In this document: piece by piece, positions 1 to 6,102 of the stretch
Layout: every line of letters starts with the position of its first letter
Position numbering within the stretch: the first letter of the stretch is position 1
Source: Candidatus Odinarchaeota archaeon
GTDB taxonomy: Archaea; Asgardarchaeota; Baldrarchaeia; Baldrarchaeales; DXJG01
Reading direction: 5' to 3'
DNA length: 8,921 nt
NCBI GenBank assembly: GCA_021158895.1
Contig: JAGGSW010000020.1
Coordinates: 1 to 8,921 of the forward strand
Translations under genes and position numbers: made by a program
The notes under the pieces: generated by a model
The model's input: only the letters and a program-made list of their open reading frames with translations
What the model was told of the DNA's origin: nothing
The model's database searches: none

Positions 1-90
1 ATAAAACCTTTAAATGAGCCTTCTAAAGAAGCTTTTATAAAAGAAATTAAAGAAATCCTGAAAACAATAAAACAGAAGAAAATACAATAG
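1..90 (+). CDS. 3' end of an unidentified gene (partial)
   Basis: Frame 1 is open from the window edge to a TAG at 88-90 and encodes 29 residues. The peptide is lysine- and glutamate-rich (it contains EPSKEAFIKEIKEILK) and looks like an amphipathic C-terminal helix, as expected for a charged soluble archaeal protein. The start lies outside the window, so length, domains and function cannot be judged. The 191 bases that follow are non-coding and hold a separate candidate promoter, so this gene is probably not in one operon with moeA. It is called coding because of the amino-acid composition and a stop followed by a non-coding gap; a chance 30-codon open frame at the edge is possible. Confidence 0.5.
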   Translation: MKPLNEPSKEAFIKEIKEILKTIKQKKIQ

Positions 91-209
91 TTAAGCTTGT
101 GCATGCGATCTGATTACCCTTATTCTGCTGAAATTATGTTTGCGATTGTAAATTTTCTATGAAAACAAATTTTTAAGTTAGGTCCCAAAGTTGTTGAGAA
201 ATGAAGCAG

Positions 210-218
210 TTTAATAAT
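210..218 (+). promoter_or_regulatory. Candidate TATA box of the moeA operon
   Basis: The run TTTAATAAT is preceded by the purine-rich GAAGCAG. A start site about 25 bases downstream would fall at roughly 237-243, giving a 40-base leader before the ATG at 282. It is weaker than the promoter at 3747-3762, and other AT-rich runs in the gap could serve instead. Confidence 0.35.
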
Positions 219-219
219 C

Positions 220-244
220 AATGTTAATCTCTTGTCTTAACATT
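220..244. repeat. 8-bp perfect inverted repeat, candidate operator
   Basis: AATGTTAA at 220-227 and TTAACATT at 237-244 are perfect reverse complements around a 9-base spacer. The repeat lies directly after the TATA-like run and spans the predicted transcription start, the usual position for a repressor operator in archaea. The same core AATGTT recurs at 262-267. It could instead be a weak RNA hairpin or chance in AT-rich DNA. Confidence 0.35.
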
Positions 245-281
245 TAACTAATATTACATCTAATGTTGGCGTGTGACGATA

Positions 282-1559
282 ATGAGCGAGATTAAAGCAA
301 AGGGGTTTAAAAAACTAGTAACGGTAAATCAAGCCTTAAAAAGGTTTTTAAGGAAAATAGACAAGACACCATGTCCGGCAGAGGAGGTTTCTGTATATAA
401 CGCTTTTGGCCGTGTTTTGGCTGAGGATGTTTACTCTGAGGTTGATGTTCCGCCTTTCGACCGCGCCGCCATGGACGGCTACGCAGTAAAAGCAGCAGAC
501 ACTCAAGGTGCCAGCTTGAATAGTCCTGTTGTTCTTCGTGTTGTAGGTGAAGCTTATGCTGGTAAAGGATTTAAAGGCGAAGTTAAGGAACATGAAGCTG
601 TTAAAATTAGCACTGGTGCACCTATGCCTAAGGGAGCAGATGCTGTTGTAATGGTTGAATATACTAAGCGAATTAACGATTCCATCGAGGTTTATAAGTC
701 TGTTTCTCCAGGTGAGAATGTTTCTGAACGTGGTGAAGACATTAAGAAGGGTGAAAAAATTTTAAGCCAAGGTAAAGTATTAACCCCTTTTGATGCCTCC
801 CTTCTTGTTTCTCTAAGAGTTTTAAAGGTGAAAGTTCGGAAAAAACCTGTGGTTGCCTTAATAGCGTGCGGTGAAGAACTAATTGACCCATTAAATGTAA
901 AATCTCTATCCGGCTTATCTGATAAGATTATTGAGACAAATAGGACTGCATTTAAGGGATTAACACTAAAGTTTGGCGGAGTCCCCCTAGATTTAGGTAT
1001 TGTTGGTGATGACGAGAAGGAGGTTAGCGAAAGAATTTGTGCAGGCCTAGAGAAAGCTGATATTGTTGTTATTTCTGGTGGGACAAGTGTTGGTGAAAAA
1101 GATTTAGTGCCAAAGGTTGTTCAAGAACTTGGTGGACCAGGAATTGTTGTTCACGGGGTAGCTATAAGCCCAGGGAAGCCTGTCGCGCTCGCTTCTATAG
1201 ATGGTAAACCTGTTGTTTGTCTTCCTGGATATCCTGTTGCCGCTATTATAGATTTTATCCTTTTTGTTCGGCCTTTAATTGAACTTAAACTTGGAATTAA
1301 GGAGAAAAGGATCGTACCAACGGTCAAAGCTATACTTGCCAGCAGAGTTGCTTCTAAAACTGGCACTAGACATTACGTAAGGGTCAGATTAGAAGAGAAG
1401 AATGGCAAACTCTATGCATATCCGGTTAGAATTTCAGGGTCAGGGATATTATCAAGTTTAGTTAAATCTGATGGACTTTTAATTGTTCCTGAGGACATTG
1501 AGGGCTACGAAAAGGGAGAAGAGGTTGAAATAATTCCATTCACAACTCTCCTATCATAA
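282..1559 (+). CDS. moeA: Molybdopterin molybdenumtransferase MoeA (first paralogue)
   Basis: MoeA inserts molybdate or tungstate into adenylylated molybdopterin in the cytoplasm, the last step of Mo/W cofactor synthesis. The 425-residue product has the usual MoeA length. The signature PPFDRAAMDGYAV is at residues 57-69, followed by STGAPMPKGADAVVMVE, the GENV..GEDI strand, the MogA-like SGGTSVGEKD loop (265-274), SPGKP (296-300), LPGYP and a C-terminal domain IV. Several usually conserved spots differ: SPGKP where KPGKP is common, and IIETN where YD.N is common. I chose the ATG at 282, preceded by a partial GTGTGA site; an in-frame GTG at 273 would add three residues. It is followed 34 bases later by a second moeA, presumably co-transcribed. 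Bases 400-499 are identical to the second gene. The family call is certain; whether this copy prefers Mo or W is not visible. Confidence 0.95.
   Translation: MSEIKAKGFKKLVTVNQALKRFLRKIDKTPCPAEEVSVYNAFGRVLAEDVYSEVDVPPFDRAAMDGYAVKAADTQGASLNSPVVLRVVGEAYAGKGFKGEVKEHEAVKISTGAPMPKGADAVVMVEYTKRINDSIEVYKSVSPGENVSERGEDIKKGEKILSQGKVLTPFDASLLVSLRVLKVKVRKKPVVALIACGEELIDPLNVKSLSGLSDKIIETNRTAFKGLTLKFGGVPLDLGIVGDDEKEVSERICAGLEKADIVVISGGTSVGEKDLVPKVVQELGGPGIVVHGVAISPGKPVALASIDGKPVVCLPGYPVAAIIDFILFVRPLIELKLGIKEKRIVPTVKAILASRVASKTGTRHYVRVRLEEKNGKLYAYPVRISGSGILSSLVKSDGLLIVPEDIEGYEKGEEVEIIPFTTLLS
400..499 (+). repeat. 100-bp identical tract, copy 1 (inside the first moeA)
   Basis: These 100 bases match 1700-1799 without a mismatch at a constant offset of 1300, and they encode the MoeA signature region (residues 40-73). 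Counted G+C is 55 of 100, against 43 in the next 100 bases. Codons such as CGC GCC GCC and GAC differ from the AGA/GCT/GAT style around them. Outside the tract the two genes are clearly diverged. Confidence 0.95.
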
Positions 1560-1582
1560 ATTTTAATACCAATATGAAAGCT

Positions 1583-1588
1583 AGGTGA
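1583..1588 (+). promoter_or_regulatory. Ribosome binding site deciding the start of the second moeA
   Basis: AGGTGA lies 5 bases before the ATG at 1594 and matches the archaeal 16S tail. An in-frame GTG at 1585 falls inside this site, so it is unlikely to be the start. Confidence 0.75.
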
Positions 1589-1593
1589 TTTAC

Positions 1594-3594
1594 ATGAGAA
1601 AAATATTCAAAGCTTTAGTTACCATCGAAGAGGCTATCAAAAAGCTCTATGAGCATTTTGAACCTAAACCTTTAGGCTTTGAAGAGATACCTTTATTTGA
1701 CGCTTTTGGCCGTGTTTTGGCTGAGGATGTTTACTCTGAGGTTGATGTTCCGCCTTTCGACCGCGCCGCCATGGACGGCTACGCAGTAAAAGCAGCAGAT
1801 ACTTTTGGAGCCCGAGAGGATAAACCTGTTAAATTGAAGATTATTGGTAAAGTTAAAGTTGGGTTCAAACCTGAAGTTCATGTTAATAGGGGTGAAGCGG
1901 CTGAAATAGGTACTGGAGCTCCCATGCCAAGTGGTGCCAACGCTGTAGTTATGGTTGAATATACGGAGGAAGATGATGGTTATGTTAAAATTTTTAAGCC
2001 TGTTGTTCCGGGTGAAAATGTTCAACCCGCTGGTTCCGATATTATGGTTGGCGAACTTGTTCTTAGGGAGGGCCAGTTGCTAACTTCTAGGGAAATTGGT
2101 GTTTTAGCTGCAATAGGTAAAGTTAGCGTTAAGGTTTATCGTAAACCAAAAGTTGCAGTAATTAGCACTGGAGATGAAATTGTTAAAGCTGGAGAAAAAC
2201 TTCCATATGGAAAAATCTATGATATAAATGGTCCCTCAATATTTTCTGCTGTTAAAGAGTGCGGCGGTGAACCGATATTCATCGGGATAGCTAAGGATGA
2301 TGTCAGAGAAATAATTGATATGATTAGAGAAGGCTTTGAAAAAGCTGACATTGTAATTACTTCCGGTAGCACTTCTGCAGGCGTTAAAGATGTTCTTTAT
2401 CAAATTGTTGACCAACTCGGCGAACCGGGAGTTATAGTCCACGGTATCAAAATTAAACCTGGTAAACCTACAGTCATAGCAGTTGTTGATAATAAACCTT
2501 TATTTGGATTACCTGGTTATCCAACGTCTGCATTAACTATCTTTAGATTAATTGTTGCACCAGTTATAAGGAAAATGGCTGGTTTACCGCCTGTTGTACA
2601 AGAGGATACCGTTTCAGCTATTCTAAAAACAAGGATTTATGCTCCACCTGGAAGAAAATATCTTGTTTCGGTATCGTTAGCGAAAGATAAGGATGGTAAT
2701 TTAGTTGCTGTGCCAACCCCGGGTGGTTCTGGGACAATTACAAACTTAGCTAATGCTGACGGCTATTTTGAAATACCTGAAGACGTTGAGTTTGTTGATG
2801 AGGGCGAAAGGGTTCAAGTTAAACTTTTTAGCAAAGACATTAAACTACCAGATTTAGTTTTTATTGGCAGTCATTGCTTAGGCATTGATTTAATCTATAA
2901 ACTTATGAGGAAACATTGGCCAAACATCAATATGAGAATTCTCAACATGGGCTCTACCGGAGGTTTTATGGCTATTAAACGTGGAGAAGCAGACATTGCA
3001 GGTGTTCATCTACTTGATGAAAAAACTGGAACCTATAATATTCCATTTATCGAAAAATTTGGTCTGAAAGACAAGGCTGTCTTAATTAGAGGATATACCA
3101 GAGAGCAGGGCTTTATTGTCGCTAAGGGCAATCCTAAAGGTTTTCAAGGATTCTCCGATCTTCTAAGAGAGGACATAAGATTTATCAATAGAAACAAAGG
3201 GTCGGGAACAAGAACCCTTATTGACATTAAGCTTAGAAAACTTGCTAGAAAACTTGGTTTAGGTTTTGAAGAACTTACCAGCAAGATTAAAGGTTACGAT
3301 GTAGAGGCAAAGACTCATAGTGCAATTGCGTCAGCAGTTCTTCATGGAAGAGCCGATGTTGGGCTAGGTATCAGAACAGTTGCAGAAATGTTCGATCTAG
3401 ATTTCATTCCAGTTGCTGATGAAAGTTACGATTTCTTAATATCTGTTGACAGTATAGGCAAAGAGTCTGTTCAAAACTTTCTCAGCATCTTAAAGTCCGA
3501 AGAATTCAAAGAAGAAGTTGAAAAAAGATTAAAGGGAATAAAAATTGCCGATAATGTAGGAAAAATACTATACAAGCCAAAAAAGTTGTACTAG
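1594..3594 (+). CDS. moeA: MoeA fused to a PBP-like (LysR/TupA-type) binding domain
   Basis: The 666-residue product has two parts. Residues 1 to about 412 are a complete MoeA: PPFDRAAMDGYAV (53-65), GTGAPMPSGANAVVMVE, YD.N, a TSGSTSAGVKD loop (256-266) and IKPGKP, so metal insertion into molybdopterin is the expected activity. Residues from about 418 to 655 form a PBP-like domain, seen in IGSHC (424-428), NMGSTGGFMAIKRGEADIAG (451-470), NRNKGSGTR (532-540) and HGRADVGLGI (584-593). This fusion is a known archaeal architecture; the added domain resembles tungstate/molybdate-binding and regulator effector domains, so ligand sensing or metal delivery is a reasonable inference. There is no signal peptide, so the domain is cytoplasmic. 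The MoeA half keeps more of the canonical residues than the upstream copy, although the usual GG of the loop is GS here. Confidence 0.95.
   Translation: MRKIFKALVTIEEAIKKLYEHFEPKPLGFEEIPLFDAFGRVLAEDVYSEVDVPPFDRAAMDGYAVKAADTFGAREDKPVKLKIIGKVKVGFKPEVHVNRGEAAEIGTGAPMPSGANAVVMVEYTEEDDGYVKIFKPVVPGENVQPAGSDIMVGELVLREGQLLTSREIGVLAAIGKVSVKVYRKPKVAVISTGDEIVKAGEKLPYGKIYDINGPSIFSAVKECGGEPIFIGIAKDDVREIIDMIREGFEKADIVITSGSTSAGVKDVLYQIVDQLGEPGVIVHGIKIKPGKPTVIAVVDNKPLFGLPGYPTSALTIFRLIVAPVIRKMAGLPPVVQEDTVSAILKTRIYAPPGRKYLVSVSLAKDKDGNLVAVPTPGGSGTITNLANADGYFEIPEDVEFVDEGERVQVKLFSKDIKLPDLVFIGSHCLGIDLIYKLMRKHWPNINMRILNMGSTGGFMAIKRGEADIAGVHLLDEKTGTYNIPFIEKFGLKDKAVLIRGYTREQGFIVAKGNPKGFQGFSDLLREDIRFINRNKGSGTRTLIDIKLRKLARKLGLGFEELTSKIKGYDVEAKTHSAIASAVLHGRADVGLGIRTVAEMFDLDFIPVADESYDFLISVDSIGKESVQNFLSILKSEEFKEEVEKRLKGIKIADNVGKILYKPKKLY
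1700..1799 (+). repeat. 100-bp identical tract, copy 2 (inside the second moeA)
   Basis: This is a perfect copy of 400-499, covering residues 36-69 of the fusion protein. A further 14-base identity (1951-1964 against 651-664) lies at the same 1300 offset but is short enough to reflect the conserved peptide alone. Confidence 0.95.
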
Positions 3595-3746
3595 TGTGTT
3601 ATATATCCATTACATACACCTAGCATTGTTACACTAAGTGCAAACGGTATTTAATACAAACTTTTCTTTCAATCTGTTCAAGGATTTTAATTCTACTAAA
3701 AAATGAAGCAACGTTTTATTCTAAAATCCATTATATGCACGAATGA

Positions 3747-3762
3747 AAAAGAATTTTATAAG
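3747..3762 (+). promoter_or_regulatory. BRE/TATA promoter of the SPFH gene
   Basis: The purine-rich run AAAAGAA (BRE-like) runs directly into TTTTATAAG at 3754-3762, a very good archaeal TATA box. Transcription would begin near 3783-3787, about 25 bases before the ATG at 3810. Confidence 0.65.
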
Positions 3763-3796
3763 TAAACGTCCCTAAATTTAAGAAAGTTGAGTCTAA

Positions 3797-3804
3797 GGAA
3801 GTGA
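3797..3804 (+). promoter_or_regulatory. Strong ribosome binding site pointing to an out-of-frame ATG
   Basis: GGAAGTGA differs by one base from GGAGGTGA and lies 5 bases before the ATG at 3810. That ATG is not in frame with the SPFH protein, whose first in-frame start is the GTG at 3830, preceded only by a weak GGGT. Confidence 0.6.
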
Positions 3805-3809
3805 CTAAT

Positions 3810-3854
3810 ATGCATATGGGTAAGTCAGCGTGGCAATACTGGTTTTACTGCTGA
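3810..3854 (+). other. 14-codon frame overlapping the SPFH start (leader peptide or frameshifted N-terminus)
   Basis: From the ATG at 3810 the frame reads MHMGKSAWQYWFYC and stops at TGA 3852-3854, overlapping the start of the SPFH frame. It has the best promoter and ribosome-binding-site spacing in the area. Two readings fit. It may be an overlapping leader peptide that couples translation. Or MHMGKSAW may be the true N-terminus of the SPFH protein, with one base missing in the DNA near 3828-3845. The polar start followed by the hydrophobic ILVLLLILPY of the other frame favours the second reading, but this cannot be decided here. Confidence 0.4.
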
Positions 3855-4753
3855 TCCTACCCTATTCCATGGAGTTTTTCGCTGCACTTTACTATCTTGC
3901 GGGCCTACCCATGAAGGAAGCAATGATACTTGGAATTGCAACATGGACCGTGATCTTTCTGTTTGATATATATGTTTTCTCAGGCTTTAGAATAGTTAAG
4001 GAATGGGAAAGAGCACCAATCTTAAGGTTAGGAAGATACATAGGTATGCTAGGGCCAGGGTTCATCCACATATGGAGAGGTTTTGAATCCTATCAAACAA
4101 TAATAGACTTAAGAGTCAATGCACTTCAGGCAACCAGCGAACAAACAATGACAAAAGACAACGTACCGGTAGATGTAGATGCAATAGTTTACTGGAAAGT
4201 AATTGACCCTGAAAAGGCAATACTAAATGTAACGGATTACGATGGAATGGTTGCATATGTTTCTCAAACATCTCTAAGAGAGATAATTGGAGAACATGAA
4301 CTGGATGTCCTAATAGCTGAAAGAGAGAAAATGGGAAAAAGACTTAGAGAAATAATAGACGCAAAAACGGAAGAATGGGGAGTGCAAGTAATTTCTGTCG
4401 AAGTAAGAGATATAAAAATCCCCCCTCAACTCCAAGACGCTATGGCTAGACAAGCACAGGCAGAAAGAGAAAGAAGAGCAAGAGTAATACTTGCATCAGC
4501 TGAGTACCAAGCAGCAGAACAATTCATCAAAGCAGCAGAACAATATAGTAAAAACAGAACTGCACTAGAATTAAGATGGATGAACATTCTATATGAACTT
4601 GGGATCTCAGGAAAAGGAAATTTAATATTTGTGCCCTCATGGATGCCAGAAATGCGTTTTGAACCATTGCAAACACTCGGGATGCTAAAATTGAAACAAC
4701 TACGAGAAGAAAAAGAAGAACAAGAAAGTGGGGAAGATCAATCTAAAGAGTAG
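3830..4753 (+). CDS. SPFH/band-7 (stomatin-like) membrane protein
   Basis: The 307-residue product begins with two hydrophobic segments (about residues 2-25 and 30-52). The SPFH domain follows: RIVKEWERAPILRLGRYIG with GPG, then MTKDNVPVDVDAIVYWKV, QTSLREIIGEHELD, WGVQVISVEVRDIKIPP and AMARQAQAERERRARVI, all classic stomatin/prohibitin signatures. An alanine/glutamate-rich coiled-coil and a charged C-terminal tail end the chain. Such proteins form large membrane-bound rings that organise membranes and control proteases. Archaeal stomatins often pair with an NfeD-type protease gene; none is present here, and the next gene is a different intramembrane protease. The in-frame start is a GTG with a weak ribosome binding site, while a much better site serves an out-of-frame ATG at 3810, so the N-terminus is uncertain. 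Its A-ending codons (ATA, AGA, GCA) contrast with the GTT/GGT-rich moeA genes. Confidence 0.88.
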   Translation: MAILVLLLILPYSMEFFAALYYLAGLPMKEAMILGIATWTVIFLFDIYVFSGFRIVKEWERAPILRLGRYIGMLGPGFIHIWRGFESYQTIIDLRVNALQATSEQTMTKDNVPVDVDAIVYWKVIDPEKAILNVTDYDGMVAYVSQTSLREIIGEHELDVLIAEREKMGKRLREIIDAKTEEWGVQVISVEVRDIKIPPQLQDAMARQAQAERERRARVILASAEYQAAEQFIKAAEQYSKNRTALELRWMNILYELGISGKGNLIFVPSWMPEMRFEPLQTLGMLKLKQLREEKEEQESGEDQSKE

Positions 4754-4775
4754 TGGTGCTGCATGCAATTTAATA

Positions 4776-4798
4776 TTTCTTTTTATTTTGAAGTTTTT
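4776..4798 (+). terminator. T-rich transcription end after the SPFH gene
   Basis: Successive T-runs at 4776-4789 and 4794-4798 follow the SPFH stop by about 25 bases without a stable hairpin. This matches the oligo-T termination typical of archaea. A new promoter follows immediately. Confidence 0.45.
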
Positions 4799-4805
4799 AC
4801 TTTGT

Positions 4806-4822
4806 AAAAATTTTTAAAAATA
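4806..4822 (+). promoter_or_regulatory. BRE/TATA promoter of the YhfC-like protease gene
   Basis: A purine run of A residues leads into TTTTTAAAAATA at 4811-4822. Initiation about 25 bases downstream (near 4845) would leave a leader of about 18 bases holding the GGTGA site. Confidence 0.55.
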
Positions 4823-4852
4823 CTGCAGTTTTTGTTAACAAAAGTTTGATAT

Positions 4853-4857
4853 GGTGA
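4853..4857 (+). promoter_or_regulatory. Ribosome binding site supporting a GTG start
   Basis: GGTGA lies 5 bases before the GTG at 4863. There is no upstream ATG at suitable distance, so this site fixes the unusual start codon. Confidence 0.7.
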
Positions 4858-4862
4858 GATAA

Positions 4863-5600
4863 GTGTGGGAATATACTTTATACGCTTTTTTATTATCTGC
4901 GATAGCTTTAACACCTATACTAAGTGTATTCATCTATAAAGCTGGTTTCAAAGCCAATTTATGGCTAGTTTTCCTTCTTGGAGGAACAATCTGGTTTCTA
5001 GCGTTAATTGCAAGAACTCCTTTACTTTTATTGCACTCGATTTTCCCATCAGATACCATTTACTTTGCTTATGCATCTATACTTGCAGGTGTTTTTGAGG
5101 AATCTTTTAGATATTTTTCTATGAAAAAATGGGAAAAGTTTAGGGAAAGCAAAACTCATATTCTATCTATGGGTTTAGGATGGGGGTTTCTAGAAGCTCT
5201 AATTATTTACGTTTTCTCAATAATTTTAATAGCCGTTTTCCTAGATTTAGGCACACCTATATCTGAACTGCCATCTTATACGTCGCCATTTGACTTTTTT
5301 GTCAGCGGACTTGCAGGAGCATTTGAAAGATGGGTCGCCACACTTTTACATGTTTCACTTACTTTCTTGGTTTTCCAAGCCCTTAAGAAAAGAACGTATC
5401 TGTATTTAGCCATAACAATCCATACAGTAGTTGACTTTGTTGCCGTAATGGCTTCCTATCTTGCACAAAACATAATTTTAACCGAACTTGTGATAACTGC
5501 TTTCGCATTAACGGTAGCATTCTATGCACTTAAGGTACTCCAGACACCTGAATATGTTTTAGAATCACATTCAATTGCATCCGAAGCATGCCAGAAGTAA
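4863..5600 (+). CDS. YhfC-family glutamic-type intramembrane protease
   Basis: The product is a 245-residue polytopic membrane protein with about seven hydrophobic segments. The motif layout matches the YhfC/PrsW/CAAX-protease superfamily: EESFR at 79-83, GLGWGFLEA at 104-112 (Glu111), ER at 155-156 followed by His163 in the next helix, and HTVVD at 187-191. Glutamates and histidines on neighbouring helices are the presumed catalytic set, cleaving substrates within the membrane; the substrate is unknown. A GTG start is chosen because GGTGA sits 5 bases upstream. The gene has its own TATA box and follows an SPFH gene on the same strand. Many YhfC proteins have a GHG or GFG motif where this one has GWG, so one candidate histidine may be absent. 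A non-proteolytic role cannot be excluded. Confidence 0.72.
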   Translation: MWEYTLYAFLLSAIALTPILSVFIYKAGFKANLWLVFLLGGTIWFLALIARTPLLLLHSIFPSDTIYFAYASILAGVFEESFRYFSMKKWEKFRESKTHILSMGLGWGFLEALIIYVFSIILIAVFLDLGTPISELPSYTSPFDFFVSGLAGAFERWVATLLHVSLTFLVFQALKKRTYLYLAITIHTVVDFVAVMASYLAQNIILTELVITAFALTVAFYALKVLQTPEYVLESHSIASEACQK

Positions 5601-5610
5601 CGAGGATAAT

Positions 5611-5706
5611 TTAACCATTAAAATCGTTTATCATAAAGTAGATAAAGCAAGAACTGAATCCTACGAAAAATTAAAAAGTTTAATGAGTCTGAAAGGTTTG
5701 AAGTGA
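5611..5706 (+). pseudogene. Start-less short coding-like stretch before hypA
   Basis: Between the YhfC-like gene and hypA one frame stays open for 31 codons and ends in TGA at 5704-5706. The peptide contains TIKIVYHKVDKARTE and SYEKLKSLMSLKGLK, natural-looking for an archaeal protein. No ATG, GTG or TTG stands at its beginning; a TTA occupies the expected start position, with GAGG at 5602-5605 before it. The frame actually opens after a TAG at 5560-5562, inside the upstream gene. The stop overlaps the hypA ribosome binding site, as in coupled operons. It could be a decayed small gene, a leader peptide with a non-standard start, or chance. I do not recognise a family. Confidence 0.25.
5700..5706 (+). 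promoter_or_regulatory. Ribosome binding site of hypA
   Basis: GAAGTGA lies 6 bases before the ATG at 5713. Its TGA is also the stop of the short frame upstream. Confidence 0.55.
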
Positions 5707-5712
5707 ACTATT

Positions 5713-6102
5713 ATGCACGAATTCTCAATGGCCCAACAGATCTTTAGCATAGTGATGAAAGTAGCTAAAGAAAATAACGTAAAGAAAATCTTAGAGATAA
5801 ACATTGAAGTTGGGCAGCTGACGTTTCTTAACCCAGACCAACTTAAATTTGCTTTAAAAATTCTTTCCGAGGATACAATAGCCCAAGACGCAAAAATCAG
5901 AATAGAAATTATCCAACCTGAAATTCGATGTAACAGTTGTAAATACGCTGGTAAAATAAGCTATAATGGACCTGAATCTCATACAATTTATCCCATTATA
6001 TTTTTGAAATGCCCAAAATGCGGAAGTACGGATGTTGAAATTATTAGGGGTAAGGAATGCAATATTAAAAATATTAAGGCAATCAGAAAAGAGGCTACCT
6101 AG
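5713..6102 (+). CDS. hypA: Hydrogenase nickel incorporation protein HypA
   Basis: HypA delivers nickel to the [NiFe]-hydrogenase large subunit, working with the GTPase HypB in the cytoplasm. The 129-residue protein begins MHEFSMAQQI, where Met1, His2 and Glu3 form the nickel site. Two zinc pairs, CNSC (73-76) and CPKC (100-103), frame the zinc domain. The stretch between them is long and carries His90, as in archaeal HypA, and the middle part (IEVGQL..L.PDQLKFAL) is typical of the family. Start and ribosome binding site are clear. No hypB or hydrogenase gene is in the window, so hypA is isolated here. Its last 8 bases overlap the end of the convergent Usp gene on the other strand. Confidence 0.95.
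   Translation: MHEFSMAQQIFSIVMKVAKENNVKKILEINIEVGQLTFLNPDQLKFALKILSEDTIAQDAKIRIEIIQPEIRCNSCKYAGKISYNGPESHTIYPIIFLKCPKCGSTDVEIIRGKECNIKNIKAIRKEAT

Larger units (their letters stand above)
91..281. other. Intergenic region upstream of the moeA pair
   Basis: This is an AT-rich gap without a convincing gene. The only structure I can support is the TATA-like run at 210-218 and the inverted repeat at 220-244, listed separately. A third AATGTT half-site lies at 262-267, just before the moeA start region. I see no recognisable riboswitch fold and no tRNA. Confidence 0.5.
3595..3809. other. Intergenic region between the moeA pair and the SPFH gene
   Basis: This AT-rich gap of 215 bases has no convincing gene. 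The T-rich run around 3660-3670 could end moeA transcription. GGATTTTA (3682-3689) and TAAAATCC (3722-3729) form an 8-bp inverted repeat with a 32-base spacer, too wide for a confident hairpin. The 3' end holds the SPFH promoter and ribosome binding site. Confidence 0.45.

Noticed and set aside
199..208. The 10-mer AAATGAAGCA occurs upstream of moeA (199-208) and upstream of the SPFH gene (3701-3710).
   Set aside because: The distances to the two promoters differ, and a 10-base match in AT-rich intergenic DNA is weak evidence for a shared regulator.
348..593. Minus-strand open frames inside both moeA genes (also 1693-2025) that share a peptide.
   Set aside because: They share sequence only because both lie opposite the 100-bp identical tract. 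They have no ribosome binding site and contradict strong MoeA coding on the other strand.
3682..3729. The 8-bp inverted repeat GGATTTTA / TAAAATCC in the gap before the SPFH gene.
   Set aside because: The 32-base spacer makes a stable hairpin unlikely, and it does not overlap the TATA box or start site.
3836..3854. A programmed -1 frameshift signal to join the frame at 3810 to the SPFH frame.
   Set aside because: The only slippery-looking run is GGTTTTAC. It does not fit the standard X XXY YYZ pattern in the needed frame, and no downstream stimulatory structure is evident.
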